64,000 nt of DNA from Chloroflexota bacterium (GTDB lineage Bacteria > Chloroflexota > UBA6077 > JACCZL01): assembly GCA_020850535.1 (NCBI GenBank), contig JADZEM010000166.1, forward strand, positions 1 through 64,000. Reading direction: 5' to 3'. Of this stretch, positions 1-7,939 are shown piece by piece (positions within the stretch are counted from its first letter, which is position 1; each line of letters opens with the position of its first letter). The notes under the pieces were generated by a model. That model searched no databases. It was not told the DNA's origin and worked only from the letters and a program-made list of their open reading frames with translations. The position numbers and the translations under genes are program-made.

Positions 1-49
1 GCGGGCGAGGGGGAGCAACGACAGTCTCGTGTGTCTCCCCCTCGCCCGC
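1..49. repeat. 15-bp perfect inverted repeat
   Basis: Bases 1-15 are the exact reverse complement of bases 35-49, with a 19-nt loop. The arms are G-rich and C-rich (core GGCGAGGGGGAG). The repeat lies just past the 3' end of the minus-strand glycosyltransferase at 131-1441, so it could act as a transcription terminator. No T-run follows. It may extend past the left edge of the window. Confidence 0.6.
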
Positions 50-130
50 GCACAGGGCGAGGGGGTTGGGGGGTGAGGGCCTTCCCCTGTCCTGGGGGTC
101 ACGGCCCTTCAGGACGCCTCGAACGCGTCG

Positions 131-1441
131 TCAGGCGCTCAGGTCGCGGCGCGCGCGGGCGTCACGCGTGGTCAGCTCTTGCAGGATCAGCAGCAGGATG
201 AACCACGTTGCCAGCCCGAGCCCCGTCAGCACGAGCGTCCCGCCAGCCGCAAAGTACGACCAGTGCGCCGTGATCTGCCGGGTGGCAAGCCACTGGAGCG
301 CAGCCGGCGTCATCAGCCCCATCCCGAGGATGACCATGATCACGCCGATGCCGGCGAGGCGGCCACGCCAGGGGCGCGGCACCGCTGGCGGCGGCCGGCG
401 GCGGGCCGGCAGCAACCCGAGGATCGCCTGACAGGTCACCCCGAAGGCGAGCAGGTTGACACCCGCCACGCTCAGGATCAGCACCGCGAACAGGCGGTAG
501 ATCATGTCTTCTTGCAGGTGCCGGTTCTGCGCGTAGTAGATGGTCGGTCCAAGCCCGAGCAAGAATGCCACGATCAACAGCCCCAGCCCGAACGTGCTGA
601 AGAAGCGCTGCGGATCGTAGAGCAGGGCCGTCCAGAGAATCGAGCGCAGGAAGCGGATACCGTCCTTGAGCGGGTTCAGCTTCGAGCGGCCGACGCGCTC
701 CTTGTAGGGGATCGGCACCTCGACCATCTTGAGCCCCTCGTAGACGGCGCGGGTGCTCATGGCCGGGGTGAAGTCGAGGCCGTCCGGCAGCGGGTACAGG
801 ATCGGGAGCATGTCGCGGTGGAAGACCCGCATGCCGCTGGCGCTGTCCGAGATCCGCCGCGAGCCGACGATGCTCAGCAGCGCGGCGAAGATCGTGTTGC
901 CAACCCGCCGCACCAGCGGCATCTCGCTTTCGCCGCTCAACATGCGCGAGCCGATGATCAGGTCGGCCCCGTGCTCCTCGACCGCCTGGCAGAGCGCCGG
1001 GAACGACTCGGGCGGGTAGGTGCCGTCAGCATCGAGGAAGGCCAGCAGGTCGCCCGTCGCGGCATTGAAGCCCGTCTTGAGCGCCGCGCCGTACCCCTTG
1101 TTGACCTCGTGCTGAATCAGGCGAACATCGCTGTAGGTGCGGATGCGGTCCGCCGTCTTGTCCTTCGAGCCATCGTCCACGACGATGACTTCCAGCTCCC
1201 GGATGCCCACCTGGGCCAGCCCCTCGCGCTGCGCCAGCACCCGCTGGAGGATGGCGTCGATGCCATTCTCCTCGTTGAGGGCCGGGATCACCACCGAGAG
1301 TGAGGCCGGGCGGCCCCGCGCCGTCCCATCCAGGGCGCTCTCGGGTTCGGCCAGCAGAAGATCGCGAGTACGGTTCACCATTGGCAAGCTCGACAAGACC
1401 GAGTCATCCAGACCATCCGCAGGGCCAGTGTGCCCGCGCAT
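131..1441 (-). CDS. Membrane-anchored family 2 glycosyltransferase (DPM1/GtrB-like)
   Basis: 436 residues. The GT-A domain starts near residue 47 (LSVVIPALNEENG), followed by the nucleotide-sugar motif VIVVDDGSKDKTAD and the DxD-type motif FLDADGTYPPE. The signature GRSKLNPLKDGIRF is typical of enzymes that load a sugar onto polyprenyl phosphate. About four hydrophobic helices follow in the C-terminal third and anchor it to the inner face of the membrane. It probably makes polyprenyl-phosphate-mannose or -glucose, which could feed GT-C enzymes such as the one at 13087-14793; that link is inferred. The start is uncertain: ATG at 1441 and ATG at 1381 are both in frame and neither has a clear ribosome site. 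Confidence 0.88.
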   Translation of the reverse strand: MRGHTGPADGLDDSVLSSLPMVNRTRDLLLAEPESALDGTARGRPASLSVVIPALNEENGIDAILQRVLAQREGLAQVGIRELEVIVVDDGSKDKTADRIRTYSDVRLIQHEVNKGYGAALKTGFNAATGDLLAFLDADGTYPPESFPALCQAVEEHGADLIIGSRMLSGESEMPLVRRVGNTIFAALLSIVGSRRISDSASGMRVFHRDMLPILYPLPDGLDFTPAMSTRAVYEGLKMVEVPIPYKERVGRSKLNPLKDGIRFLRSILWTALLYDPQRFFSTFGLGLLIVAFLLGLGPTIYYAQNRHLQEDMIYRLFAVLILSVAGVNLLAFGVTCQAILGLLPARRRPPPAVPRPWRGRLAGIGVIMVILGMGLMTPAALQWLATRQITAHWSYFAAGGTLVLTGLGLATWFILLLILQELTTRDARARRDLSA

Positions 1442-1558
1442 GGATGCGCCGCGCGGTACCCGGCGAGCACGGACTATACCCGATCCCGCTGGCCCTGTCC
1501 GACCCTCATCCAGGCCAATTGTTGAGAACGGGTTCCCGGACGGGCGCGAGACCGCCCG

Positions 1559-2257
1559 TCAGGCGCGCGAAGTCGGCGTTTCGGACGGGGCGGGCGGAGC
1601 GGACGCCGGGGCCGCCGGGGCCGGGGTCTGGACCTCCGGAGATGACGCCGGGGCCGCTGGAATCGAAGCCGCGCCGGCTGGCGCTGCCGTCGCGGCGGCC
1701 TCGGCGGGCCGGTCGGCCGGCTCGGGCTTCCGCTCGTTGGTCCGGTTCGCCACCATCTCGGCGAACATCACCGAGTTCGGGATGATGATCTGGACGTTGT
1801 CGGCGTTCCGCAACTGCGTGGTCCGGATGCCGATGTGCTCGACGATGCCCCGCTGATCCTTCACCGAGATCTCGTCGCCGATGCGGAACGGCCGCTCGAA
1901 CAGCAGGTACGTCCCCGCCACAAAGCTCTTGAGGATGTCCTGCATCGCCAGCGAGATGCCGAGTCCGGCGACGCCCAGCACCGTGACGAAGGTGGTCAGC
2001 GGCACGCCGATGGTGTCGAGAATCGTGGCGACGCCGATGCCCACGATGACCGTCGTGATGATCCGCCCGATCAACAGGCGAGCCGTCACGTCCGCACGAC
2101 GGGCCGTGTAGTTGAACGACGAGCGCGCCACGCGAACGGCGATGTACGTCGCAACGGCGACGAAGAGCGCACGCAAGGCCGGCGGACCGAACTCGTACGC
2201 GGCGAGGAGCCATCCGTCCATCGTCAACAGCCGCGCAAAGCTTCCAGGTTCAGGCAC
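1559..2257 (-). CDS. Small-conductance mechanosensitive channel (MscS family)
   Basis: 232 residues. Hydrophobic segments in the first half are followed by the MscS pore and beta-domain signature: GVAGLGISLAMQDILKSF (TM3, Gly/Ala-rich pore helix), then FERPFRIGDEISV, then GIRTTQLRNADNVQIIIPN. This is a minimal channel that opens on membrane tension and releases solutes during hypo-osmotic shock. The C-terminus after VANRTNE is a Pro/Ala-rich tail in place of the usual alpha/beta cytoplasmic vestibule, so the cage is shortened. The start is GTG at 2257; ATG at 2221 is an alternative. It follows the downstream glycosyltransferase on the same strand after a gap of about 115 bp. Confidence 0.9.
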   Translation of the reverse strand: MPEPGSFARLLTMDGWLLAAYEFGPPALRALFVAVATYIAVRVARSSFNYTARRADVTARLLIGRIITTVIVGIGVATILDTIGVPLTTFVTVLGVAGLGISLAMQDILKSFVAGTYLLFERPFRIGDEISVKDQRGIVEHIGIRTTQLRNADNVQIIIPNSVMFAEMVANRTNERKPEPADRPAEAAATAAPAGAASIPAAPASSPEVQTPAPAAPASAPPAPSETPTSRA

Positions 2258-2323
2258 GAGAGGAATGGCGCCCCAGGGGTCAGACGCGCGGGTGGCGACG
2301 CTGCCACCCCGACTGACGCGGGA

Positions 2324-2605
2324 TTAGTTGGCCGGCGCCTGCTGGCCGAGCAGGAGCTTTGCCTCGCCGGACACGCCCGCCGTGAGGCAATCCTGGTACG
2401 TGGAATAGAGCGCTTTGTTCAGGAGACGCATTCGCCAATCCCCATTGTCGAGCACGTTCACGCACTCGCGGCGCTGCCGCTGGAGATACGATAGCCGCAT
2501 CAGGAAGAACAGTTGCGTCGGCGAATACGACTTCAGACTGTTCCCACTCATGCCGCCCTGGGCCAGGCCCAGCAGGGACTCTTTATTCTGGTCACTCGGA
2601 GGCAT
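2324..2605 (-). CDS. Small hypothetical protein, 93 aa
   Basis: 93 residues, soluble, with no signal peptide. The ATG at 2605 is preceded by GAGGGTGG at good spacing, which supports translation. The sequence is Leu/Gln/Arg-rich in the middle (LFFLMRLSYLQRQRREC) and predicts mostly helix. The family is not recognised. It lies upstream of mscS on the same strand, 66 bp away, and could be co-transcribed. It has two cysteines (RRECVN and YQDCLT), not spaced like a metal site. Confidence 0.6.
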   Translation of the reverse strand: MPPSDQNKESLLGLAQGGMSGNSLKSYSPTQLFFLMRLSYLQRQRRECVNVLDNGDWRMRLLNKALYSTYQDCLTAGVSGEAKLLLGQQAPAN

Positions 2606-2787
2606 TGCACCACCCTCGGTTCCGGATTACGTCCCCCGACGGGAGCCGAACCTGTGCTCCAGCGGTACTCTTAGTGTACCAGGGGCTCAAAGCCGGGTGC
2701 TAAGATCATCAACGATTCAACGATGCGGATAGTTCCACCCGTACACGGTCGGCTGGCAGGAAGCGTGTGTGCTGCGAGGCCACGCGC

Positions 2788-3162
2788 GTGACGGTCATCG
2801 CCCAGAAAGCGCTGGCGACGGTCCGCGGTGCGCTGGACCGAACCATGCGCGACGATGTCGAGCTGGCGCTGTTCACCTGCACGCGTGGACGGACCGCGCA
2901 CGGCCAGCCGGCTGGCCCGACCTGCGCCAGAACACGCGAGCTGATGCAACACCTCGTCAGTCTCTCCGATCGCCTGCAGCCGACGATGCACGCTGTGGGT
3001 GACGATCCTGCCATGGCTACAGGATACAACGTTCGTGCGGTTCCGACGGTGATTATTCGCAAGCGCGCACCAGAATACCCACCCTCCAGGAGGGCGACGA
3101 CGTGCGATCTCTGCACCGGCCGGGCGACGACGCGCGCTGCACGCTGCGTATGCCACCCTTGA
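2788..3162 (+). pseudogene. Degenerate protein disulfide oxidoreductase (thioredoxin/glutaredoxin-like) remnant
   Basis: The frame from GTG 2788 (or GTG 2767) reads like the N-terminal half of glutaredoxin-like protein disulfide oxidoreductases: DDVELALFTC, then CARTRELMQHLVSLSDR, then the cis-Pro segment YNVRAVPTVII. The active-site CxxC is damaged: where the family has Cys-x-x-Cys before RxTRxL, this reads Gly-Pro-Thr-Cys, and about ten extra residues precede it. After VPTVII the frame changes to Arg/Cys-rich sequence and stops, so the rest of the fold is missing. No good ribosome site was found. A decayed gene is more likely than a functional protein. Confidence 0.5.
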
Positions 3163-3210
3163 GCCACTCTTGAGCCACTGATGCACCATCCATGGAAGGA
3201 GTCTCTGTCG

Positions 3211-3951
3211 ATGTCTGTGCGCCTCCGCCGGCGCCGCCTGCTGGCGCTGCTCCCGGCGTCCGTCGCCGCTCTCGGACTCTCGGCGGCCTGCAGCCAGGCC
3301 GGCAGCTCGCCGTCCGCCCCGCGGACGGCCAACGAGCAGCAAACCGGAGCCAAGCCGTCGGAGGCGAAGCCAGCCGACGCCAAGCCCACCGCCGCGGCGG
3401 CTGCCGCCTCGCCAAAGCTGGCCCAGAAGCCGCTGGCCGGCCCGCCGGCGATGTCCATCGACCAGAACAAGCAGTACACCGCCCTCATCAAGACCAGCAT
3501 GGGCGATATGACGGCGGAGCTGTACGCGAAAGACGCCCCGAACACCGTCAACAACTTCGTCTTCCTCTCGCGCGAGGGGTTCTACAACGGGGTGATCTTT
3601 CACCGGATCATCAAAGAGTTCATGGTTCAGACCGGCGACCCCCAGGGCACCGGTATGGGCGGCCCCGGCTACAAGTTCAACGACGAGCTGACCGGGCCCC
3701 AGACCTATGTCAAGGGCACGCTGGCGATGGCGAACGCCGGCCCGAATACGCAGGGCAGCCAGTTCTTCATCTGCCACGGCTCGCGCGCCGAGACCCTCCC
3801 CAAGCGCTACTCGATCTTTGGGAAGGTCACCACCGGGTTGGATGTGCTCGACAAGATCGCGGGCGTCCAGGTGCGCCCCGGACCGAGCGGCGAGCCGTCC
3901 CAGCCGGTCGACCCGCCGAAGATCGACACCGTCCAGATCGCCGAGGCCTGA
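3211..3951 (+). CDS. Exported cyclophilin-type peptidyl-prolyl isomerase (lipoprotein)
   Basis: 246 residues. ATG 3211 is chosen because AAGGAG lies 9 nt upstream; an in-frame ATG at 3181 would place that site inside the gene. An Arg-rich N-terminus (RLRRRR), a hydrophobic segment and SAACSQ suggest Tat or Sec export and lipidation, followed by an Ala/Lys/Pro linker to about residue 80. The cyclophilin domain then has NNFVFLSREGFYNGVIFHR, FMVQTGDPQGTGMGGPG and GSQFFICHG, with the catalytic Arg in FHRI. It catalyses cis-trans isomerisation of prolyl bonds in exported proteins. A paralogue without the signal region follows at 4089. Confidence 0.92.
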   Translation: MSVRLRRRRLLALLPASVAALGLSAACSQAGSSPSAPRTANEQQTGAKPSEAKPADAKPTAAAAAASPKLAQKPLAGPPAMSIDQNKQYTALIKTSMGDMTAELYAKDAPNTVNNFVFLSREGFYNGVIFHRIIKEFMVQTGDPQGTGMGGPGYKFNDELTGPQTYVKGTLAMANAGPNTQGSQFFICHGSRAETLPKRYSIFGKVTTGLDVLDKIAGVQVRPGPSGEPSQPVDPPKIDTVQIAEA

Positions 3952-4088
3952 GCGCGCAGTCTCCGGGCGGGGCGTCGATCTTGCGAGTGCCCCGGTCAGG
4001 ACGACGCGCACCCATCGACGGCGCATCGCGCCAGCATCGGCAGCCGTGCGCGCAGGGCGTCGCTGCCACGGAGAAAGGAAGCATCCAG

Positions 4089-4625
4089 ATGGCAGAGCAG
4101 AAGCAGTGGTCATCCCCTCCCGCCTTCGCGCTCGACGGGGGCAAGAAGTACACCGCTACCATCAAGACCAGCCTCGGCGACATGACGGCTGACCTGTTCG
4201 TGGGCGACGCGCCGCAGACGGCCAACAACTTCGTGTTCCTGGCCCGTGAGGGCTTCTACGACGGCGTCATCTTCCACCGCATCATCCGCGACTTCATGGT
4301 TCAGACCGGCGATCCGACGGGCACCGGCATGGGCGGCCCCGGCTACCGCTTCAAGGACGAGCTGTCTGGCCCGCAGGGCTACACCAAGGGCACGCTGGCG
4401 ATGGCGAACGCCGGCCCGAACACCCAGGGCAGCCAGTTCTTCATCTGCCACGGCCGGAACGCCGAGGGCCTGCCGAAGAACTACACCATTTTCGGGCGGG
4501 TGACGTCCGGCCTGGACGTGCTGGACAAGATCGCGACGGTCCCGGTCCAGGTCGGACGGTCAGGCGAGCCGTCCTCGCCGGTCGAGCCGCCGGTGATCGA
4601 GGCAGTCGAGATCGCCGAGGCGTAG
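4089..4625 (+). CDS. Cytosolic cyclophilin-type peptidyl-prolyl isomerase
   Basis: 178 residues, with no signal peptide. ATG 4089 follows AAAGGAAG at 8 nt. The domain is nearly complete from residue 18: NNFVFLAREGFYDGVIFHR, the FMVQTGDPTGTGMGGPG loop, NAGPNTQGSQFFICHG, and GRVTSGLDVLDKIA at the C-terminal strand. It is very close to the preceding gene over the whole catalytic domain, so the two arose by tandem duplication and were sorted to different compartments. The 137-bp gap between them shows no terminator, so co-transcription is likely. Confidence 0.92.
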   Translation: MAEQKQWSSPPAFALDGGKKYTATIKTSLGDMTADLFVGDAPQTANNFVFLAREGFYDGVIFHRIIRDFMVQTGDPTGTGMGGPGYRFKDELSGPQGYTKGTLAMANAGPNTQGSQFFICHGRNAEGLPKNYTIFGRVTSGLDVLDKIATVPVQVGRSGEPSSPVEPPVIEAVEIAEA

Positions 4626-4639
4626 GCGCCCCGCAGCCC

Positions 4640-4716
4640 CAGAGCGATTGCACGATGGGCACGTCCCGCAGCTTCGTCGTGTCTGGGCACGCGCGAGCGA
4701 TCGTGCAATTGCCCTG
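4640..4716. repeat. Short member (R1) of the CAGGGCGATTG palindromic repeat family
   Basis: The left end GAGCGATTGCACGAT (4642-4656) pairs with ATCGTGCAATTGCCCTG (4700-4716), allowing one G-U pair. The ends match those of the longer elements at 20168, 45533 and 40141 but the interior is deleted. It sits between two convergent genes, where the hairpin could terminate both transcripts. Confidence 0.55.
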
Positions 4717-4756
4717 CCCGCGTCCCTTCACCAGGAGCGTGGGGACAAGCCCCGCG

Positions 4757-6073
4757 CTACTGGAGCCGGGGTCGGCCGCCGCTGCCGCCTGAGCCGCCAC
4801 CACCGCCGCCACTCGATCCGCCGCCGCTGCTGCCACCGCCCGGCGCTGGGGTCGGGTTCGCCGAGGGCGGCGGGCTGGTGCTCGGCGGGGTCACGGGCGC
4901 ACCGGCCGGTGGCGGCGTTGTGCCCACGGAGGCTGATGCCGTCGCGCCGGCCACCAGCGGGACGACCAGCGTCTGATCGTTGCCAGTCGCCGTGGGCTGC
5001 GCGATGCGGAGCCGCCAGTTCAGTTGGAGGGCCGGCTGCTCACGCGGGACCATGAACGAGAGCCAGCCTCGGGCCGGCGACGCCATCGAGACCATTCCCG
5101 TCCGCAGGCCCGGCGAGCGCCCTGAGACCGCCGTCCAGAAGCGGCCATCGTAGGTGTTGACCGAAAAGTCGGTCAGGGCGGTGGTCACGTCCGTCGCCCC
5201 TGCGACCTCGATCTGGACCTCGACGGTGAGGTACTCCATACCGGAGGGCGGCGTCGGGACGCTGCCGCCGGAGTTCCACGGTCGGTCGATGGCCGTCACG
5301 GTCAGCAGCACCACCGTGTCGCCGTTGACCGGCGAGCCGCTGGAGCTGCCAGTCACCTCGGCGCCTGGCGCGCCCGGCATCGTCTCGCCAGCGATGGCGA
5401 TCGGCACCTCGGGATCTTTGCCCGGCACCACGACCGGCGCTGTCGGCCAGCCGGCCTGCGCCGTGACGAGGTCCGCATCGTCCTTGATCCGCTTGAGCAT
5501 GAGGCTCGCAGCGTTGTCCAGCAGGCCCGGATCGTTGACGCCGCTCTGGGTGAAGACGGCAACTTCAGCGGTGATGGCGTTGACGCGGTACAGCGCGAGC
5601 GTGCCGTTGCCACCATCCGCGTTGACGCGCGTACCACGGAAGCCACTCTCGCCGTAGGCCGAGCTGGGGGTGAAACGCCAGCCCTGGAAGCGGGTCAGGT
5701 TGTTGACCTGGGTGTCCATCGCGGTCTGGGCAGTCGCCGTGGACGGGTGGATGGTGGCCCCCACCACCAGACGTCGGCTCTCGTCCAGGGCCACGTACGC
5801 CCGACGGATCGCCTGGGTCGGTTGCACGTCACCGCCCACGACATCTGACCAGTCCTCGCGGAAGCCCGCTGGCAGATTCGCGAGCGACGGCACGAAGTCG
5901 GCGGCATCCGTCAACAACGGCGCGGCCTGGGGGGCGTGCGCCGGGCTGGCCTGGGCCGGGCTGGCGGCCGACGGCAGCGTCAGGCCAAGCACGAGCAGCA
6001 CGGCCACAAGCATCCGCGGCCAGCCGGCTCGCGGCGATGGCCGCCGTGTGGCCATGTTCGTCGTTCGCGTCAT
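4757..6073 (-). CDS. Secreted protein with DUF4352-like beta domain and Gly/Ser-rich tail
   Basis: 438 residues. ATG 6073 is preferred over upstream in-frame codons because GGGGGGAT lies just before it and an Arg-rich signal sequence starts there (residues 1-45, ending PAQASPAH). Residues 60-210 form an unrecognised globular region. Residues 250-370 resemble the DUF4352/telokin-like immunoglobulin fold (MEYLTVEVQIEVAG, then FSVNTYDGRFWTA, then LSFMVPREQPALQLNW). The last 60 residues are Pro/Ser then Gly/Ser repeats, probably a flexible wall-spanning tail. It is probably extracellular, with unknown role. It converges with the cyclophilin pair. Confidence 0.72.
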   Translation of the reverse strand: MTRTTNMATRRPSPRAGWPRMLVAVLLVLGLTLPSAASPAQASPAHAPQAAPLLTDAADFVPSLANLPAGFREDWSDVVGGDVQPTQAIRRAYVALDESRRLVVGATIHPSTATAQTAMDTQVNNLTRFQGWRFTPSSAYGESGFRGTRVNADGGNGTLALYRVNAITAEVAVFTQSGVNDPGLLDNAASLMLKRIKDDADLVTAQAGWPTAPVVVPGKDPEVPIAIAGETMPGAPGAEVTGSSSGSPVNGDTVVLLTVTAIDRPWNSGGSVPTPPSGMEYLTVEVQIEVAGATDVTTALTDFSVNTYDGRFWTAVSGRSPGLRTGMVSMASPARGWLSFMVPREQPALQLNWRLRIAQPTATGNDQTLVVPLVAGATASASVGTTPPPAGAPVTPPSTSPPPSANPTPAPGGGSSGGGSSGGGGGGSGGSGGRPRLQ

Positions 6074-6479
6074 CAGACATCCCCCCCGGTTGCCGGTCCG
6101 CGCAAGATGCCGGCAGCCAGCAGCAATGGACACAGGTCGTACGCCTGTACGGGCGTACACCAGTAGGAACGAGTGTCGGCCAGCGGCGTGCCACCCCAGA
6201 TGGGCCGTCTTTGCCCTACCCAGAGGGATGATGCACAGCCGTAACGCGGGGAGCCGCGACGCAGGGAGTGCGCCCGCACGCGTTGGGCATCGCCAGGCGC
6301 GCTGCTCCACCGGTCGCCACGGCTCGCTCAGCGGATCATCTGAATTCTCTCACACAGAACTAACGCGGGAAGCCGAAAAGTTAACGCGCTGCTGATGCAC
6401 GCCGTGCGAGGATTGATGTTGTACAGAGAGATGCAAATCATCTCGATTGGGACACTCGCAACAGGACAGGGACGTGCAG

Positions 6480-6698
6480 ATGATCGCCCAGACACCGGCC
6501 CCCCAGCAGTATCGAGAGATCCCGAACTTCCCCGACGAGCTTGAGGTCATCATCGCCAACATCGAGTGCCGCCTGCTGGAGTCGCTGACGCCCCAGCAGT
6601 TCACGATGGTGCAGCACCTGATGGAGGCCACGCGACTGCTCACCGAGGCTGAGCTGACGCTGAACAAGATCCCGGCGGCGGAGCGGCTGAGCGCCTGA
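6480..6698 (+). CDS. Small hypothetical protein, 72 aa
   Basis: 72 residues from ATG 6480, with AGGGAC just upstream; ATG 6447 would add 11 residues. It is acidic and helical (FPDELEVIIANIECRLLE, then LMEATRLLTEAELTLNK), with third-position GC like its neighbours. No family is recognised, and it has no membrane segment. It is isolated: the neighbours on both sides are on the minus strand. Confidence 0.55.
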   Translation: MIAQTPAPQQYREIPNFPDELEVIIANIECRLLESLTPQQFTMVQHLMEATRLLTEAELTLNKIPAAERLSA

Positions 6699-6814
6699 GC
6701 GCCCGCGCTCCCCGTCCCCATCGTTCTGGCTGCGCAGCTGCGCGCGTCGAGCACCTGTCCCCCGTGCTCCGCCCGCAGCTTCGTCAGTTAATGGGCCTGC
6801 CGCCAGCGGCAGTC

Positions 6815-7840
6815 CTACCCTGAGACGGTCACCGGGTGCGCGACGCAGGCGCTGTACAGGTAGCCGAGCGAGTTCCACTGCACCGAGTCCGGCTGCGTGT
6901 TGCCCTGCTCGTCGGTGGCGCGCGTCGTGATCTCGTAGCTGCCGGGCGCGGCCTTCCAGTTGAACTCCCAACGCACCCAGGCCAGCGGCTCGTTCGGCGC
7001 CAGCAGGTTGGCCTGCTCCCAGTGTGCGCCGCCGTCGAAGCTGTACTCAACCCTTGCGACCCGGCCATACGGCGACCACGCGAAGCCACGCACCGTCTGC
7101 GGGCCAGCGCTGAGATCGGCCTCCCACGGCAGCGACAAGACGCTCTTGACCGGCTGAAACGTCAGCGCCGGATCGTCAGGGTAGTCCGGGCCATGCATCG
7201 CGTAGCTGGTCGTGTTCCACTTCACCTTGATCGGCTCGCTCGACACGACGACCCGCCCGACCCACTTGATGCTGTTGGTGCCGATCCAGCCCGGCACCAC
7301 CATCCGCACGGGAAATCCGTTGTCCGGCGGCAGCGGATCGCCGTTCATAGCGTAGGCCAGGATCGTCTCGGGGCGCCGCGCGATGTCGATGGGCATCGGA
7401 CGGGCGATCTTGCCGTCGTCCAGCCCCTCGGGCATCACATCCACGGCGCTCGGCTTGATGTCCGCCAGGTCGAGCACCGTCGAGAGCGAGACGCCGGTCC
7501 ACTCAGAATTGCTGACGGCGCCCTGCCCCCAGGGGAGCTGGGCCGGATCGACAGCCTTCCCGAGCACCCGCTCATACTGGACGCGGGAGTTCCCAGCACA
7601 TTCGAGCCAGTTAACCTGTGACCTGGACGGCAACGCCTTCAGATCCGCCAGCGAGAGCTGAATCGGGTTGCCAACCGCGTCGCCCTCGATGCTCAGACGA
7701 TAGGTCCGCGGATCGATGTTCGGGGCAACGTGCTGGCTGCGAACAAAGTGCAGATCGCGTGGGGTGATCCACCCGGCCACCAGATCGAGGCGGCTCTCGT
7801 AGTTCGGTGGATCGGCCGAGACGACACGACGACGTTCCAT
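6815..7840 (-). CDS. Molybdopterin-dependent sulfite-oxidase-family enzyme
   Basis: 341 residues from ATG 7840, which follows GGAGGGG at 8 nt; a GTG at 7861 would overlap that site. The Moco domain carries the single cysteine ligand in WLECAGNSR (Cys81), then GGC-free substrate-pocket segments such as WTGVSLSTVLDLA and FPVRMVVPGWIGTNSIKW. The C-terminal 100 residues are the Mo-co oxidoreductase dimerisation domain (RVARVEYSFDGGAHWEQA). There is no heme domain and no signal peptide, so it is a cytosolic, cofactor-only member of the family. The substrate is unknown; sulfite and other oxo-transfer substrates are possible. No partner subunit is adjacent. Confidence 0.85.
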   Translation of the reverse strand: MERRRVVSADPPNYESRLDLVAGWITPRDLHFVRSQHVAPNIDPRTYRLSIEGDAVGNPIQLSLADLKALPSRSQVNWLECAGNSRVQYERVLGKAVDPAQLPWGQGAVSNSEWTGVSLSTVLDLADIKPSAVDVMPEGLDDGKIARPMPIDIARRPETILAYAMNGDPLPPDNGFPVRMVVPGWIGTNSIKWVGRVVVSSEPIKVKWNTTSYAMHGPDYPDDPALTFQPVKSVLSLPWEADLSAGPQTVRGFAWSPYGRVARVEYSFDGGAHWEQANLLAPNEPLAWVRWEFNWKAAPGSYEITTRATDEQGNTQPDSVQWNSLGYLYSACVAHPVTVSG

Positions 7841-7883
7841 GCGGACATCCCCTCCACTCACGCAAATGACTCGCCGAAACAGA

Positions 7884-7921
7884 ATCGGGCCGGACTCGTG
7901 TGGGGCGAGGTCCGGCCCGAT
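7884..7921 (-). terminator. Hairpin downstream of argC
   Basis: ATCGGGCCGGAC (7884-7895) pairs perfectly with 7910-7921 around a 14-nt loop. It begins about 20 nt past the argC stop in the direction of argC transcription and before the next minus-strand gene. In that direction a short T-containing stretch (CTGTTTC) follows. It is likely an attenuating or terminating hairpin. Confidence 0.45.
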
Positions 7922-7939
7922 GTGCTCGCTGTGCTGGCT

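Noticed and set aside
2671-4113. Long minus-strand frame over the first cyclophilin
   Set aside because: Low-complexity Arg/Gly/Ala sequence opposite a well-supported gene; a codon-bias shadow.
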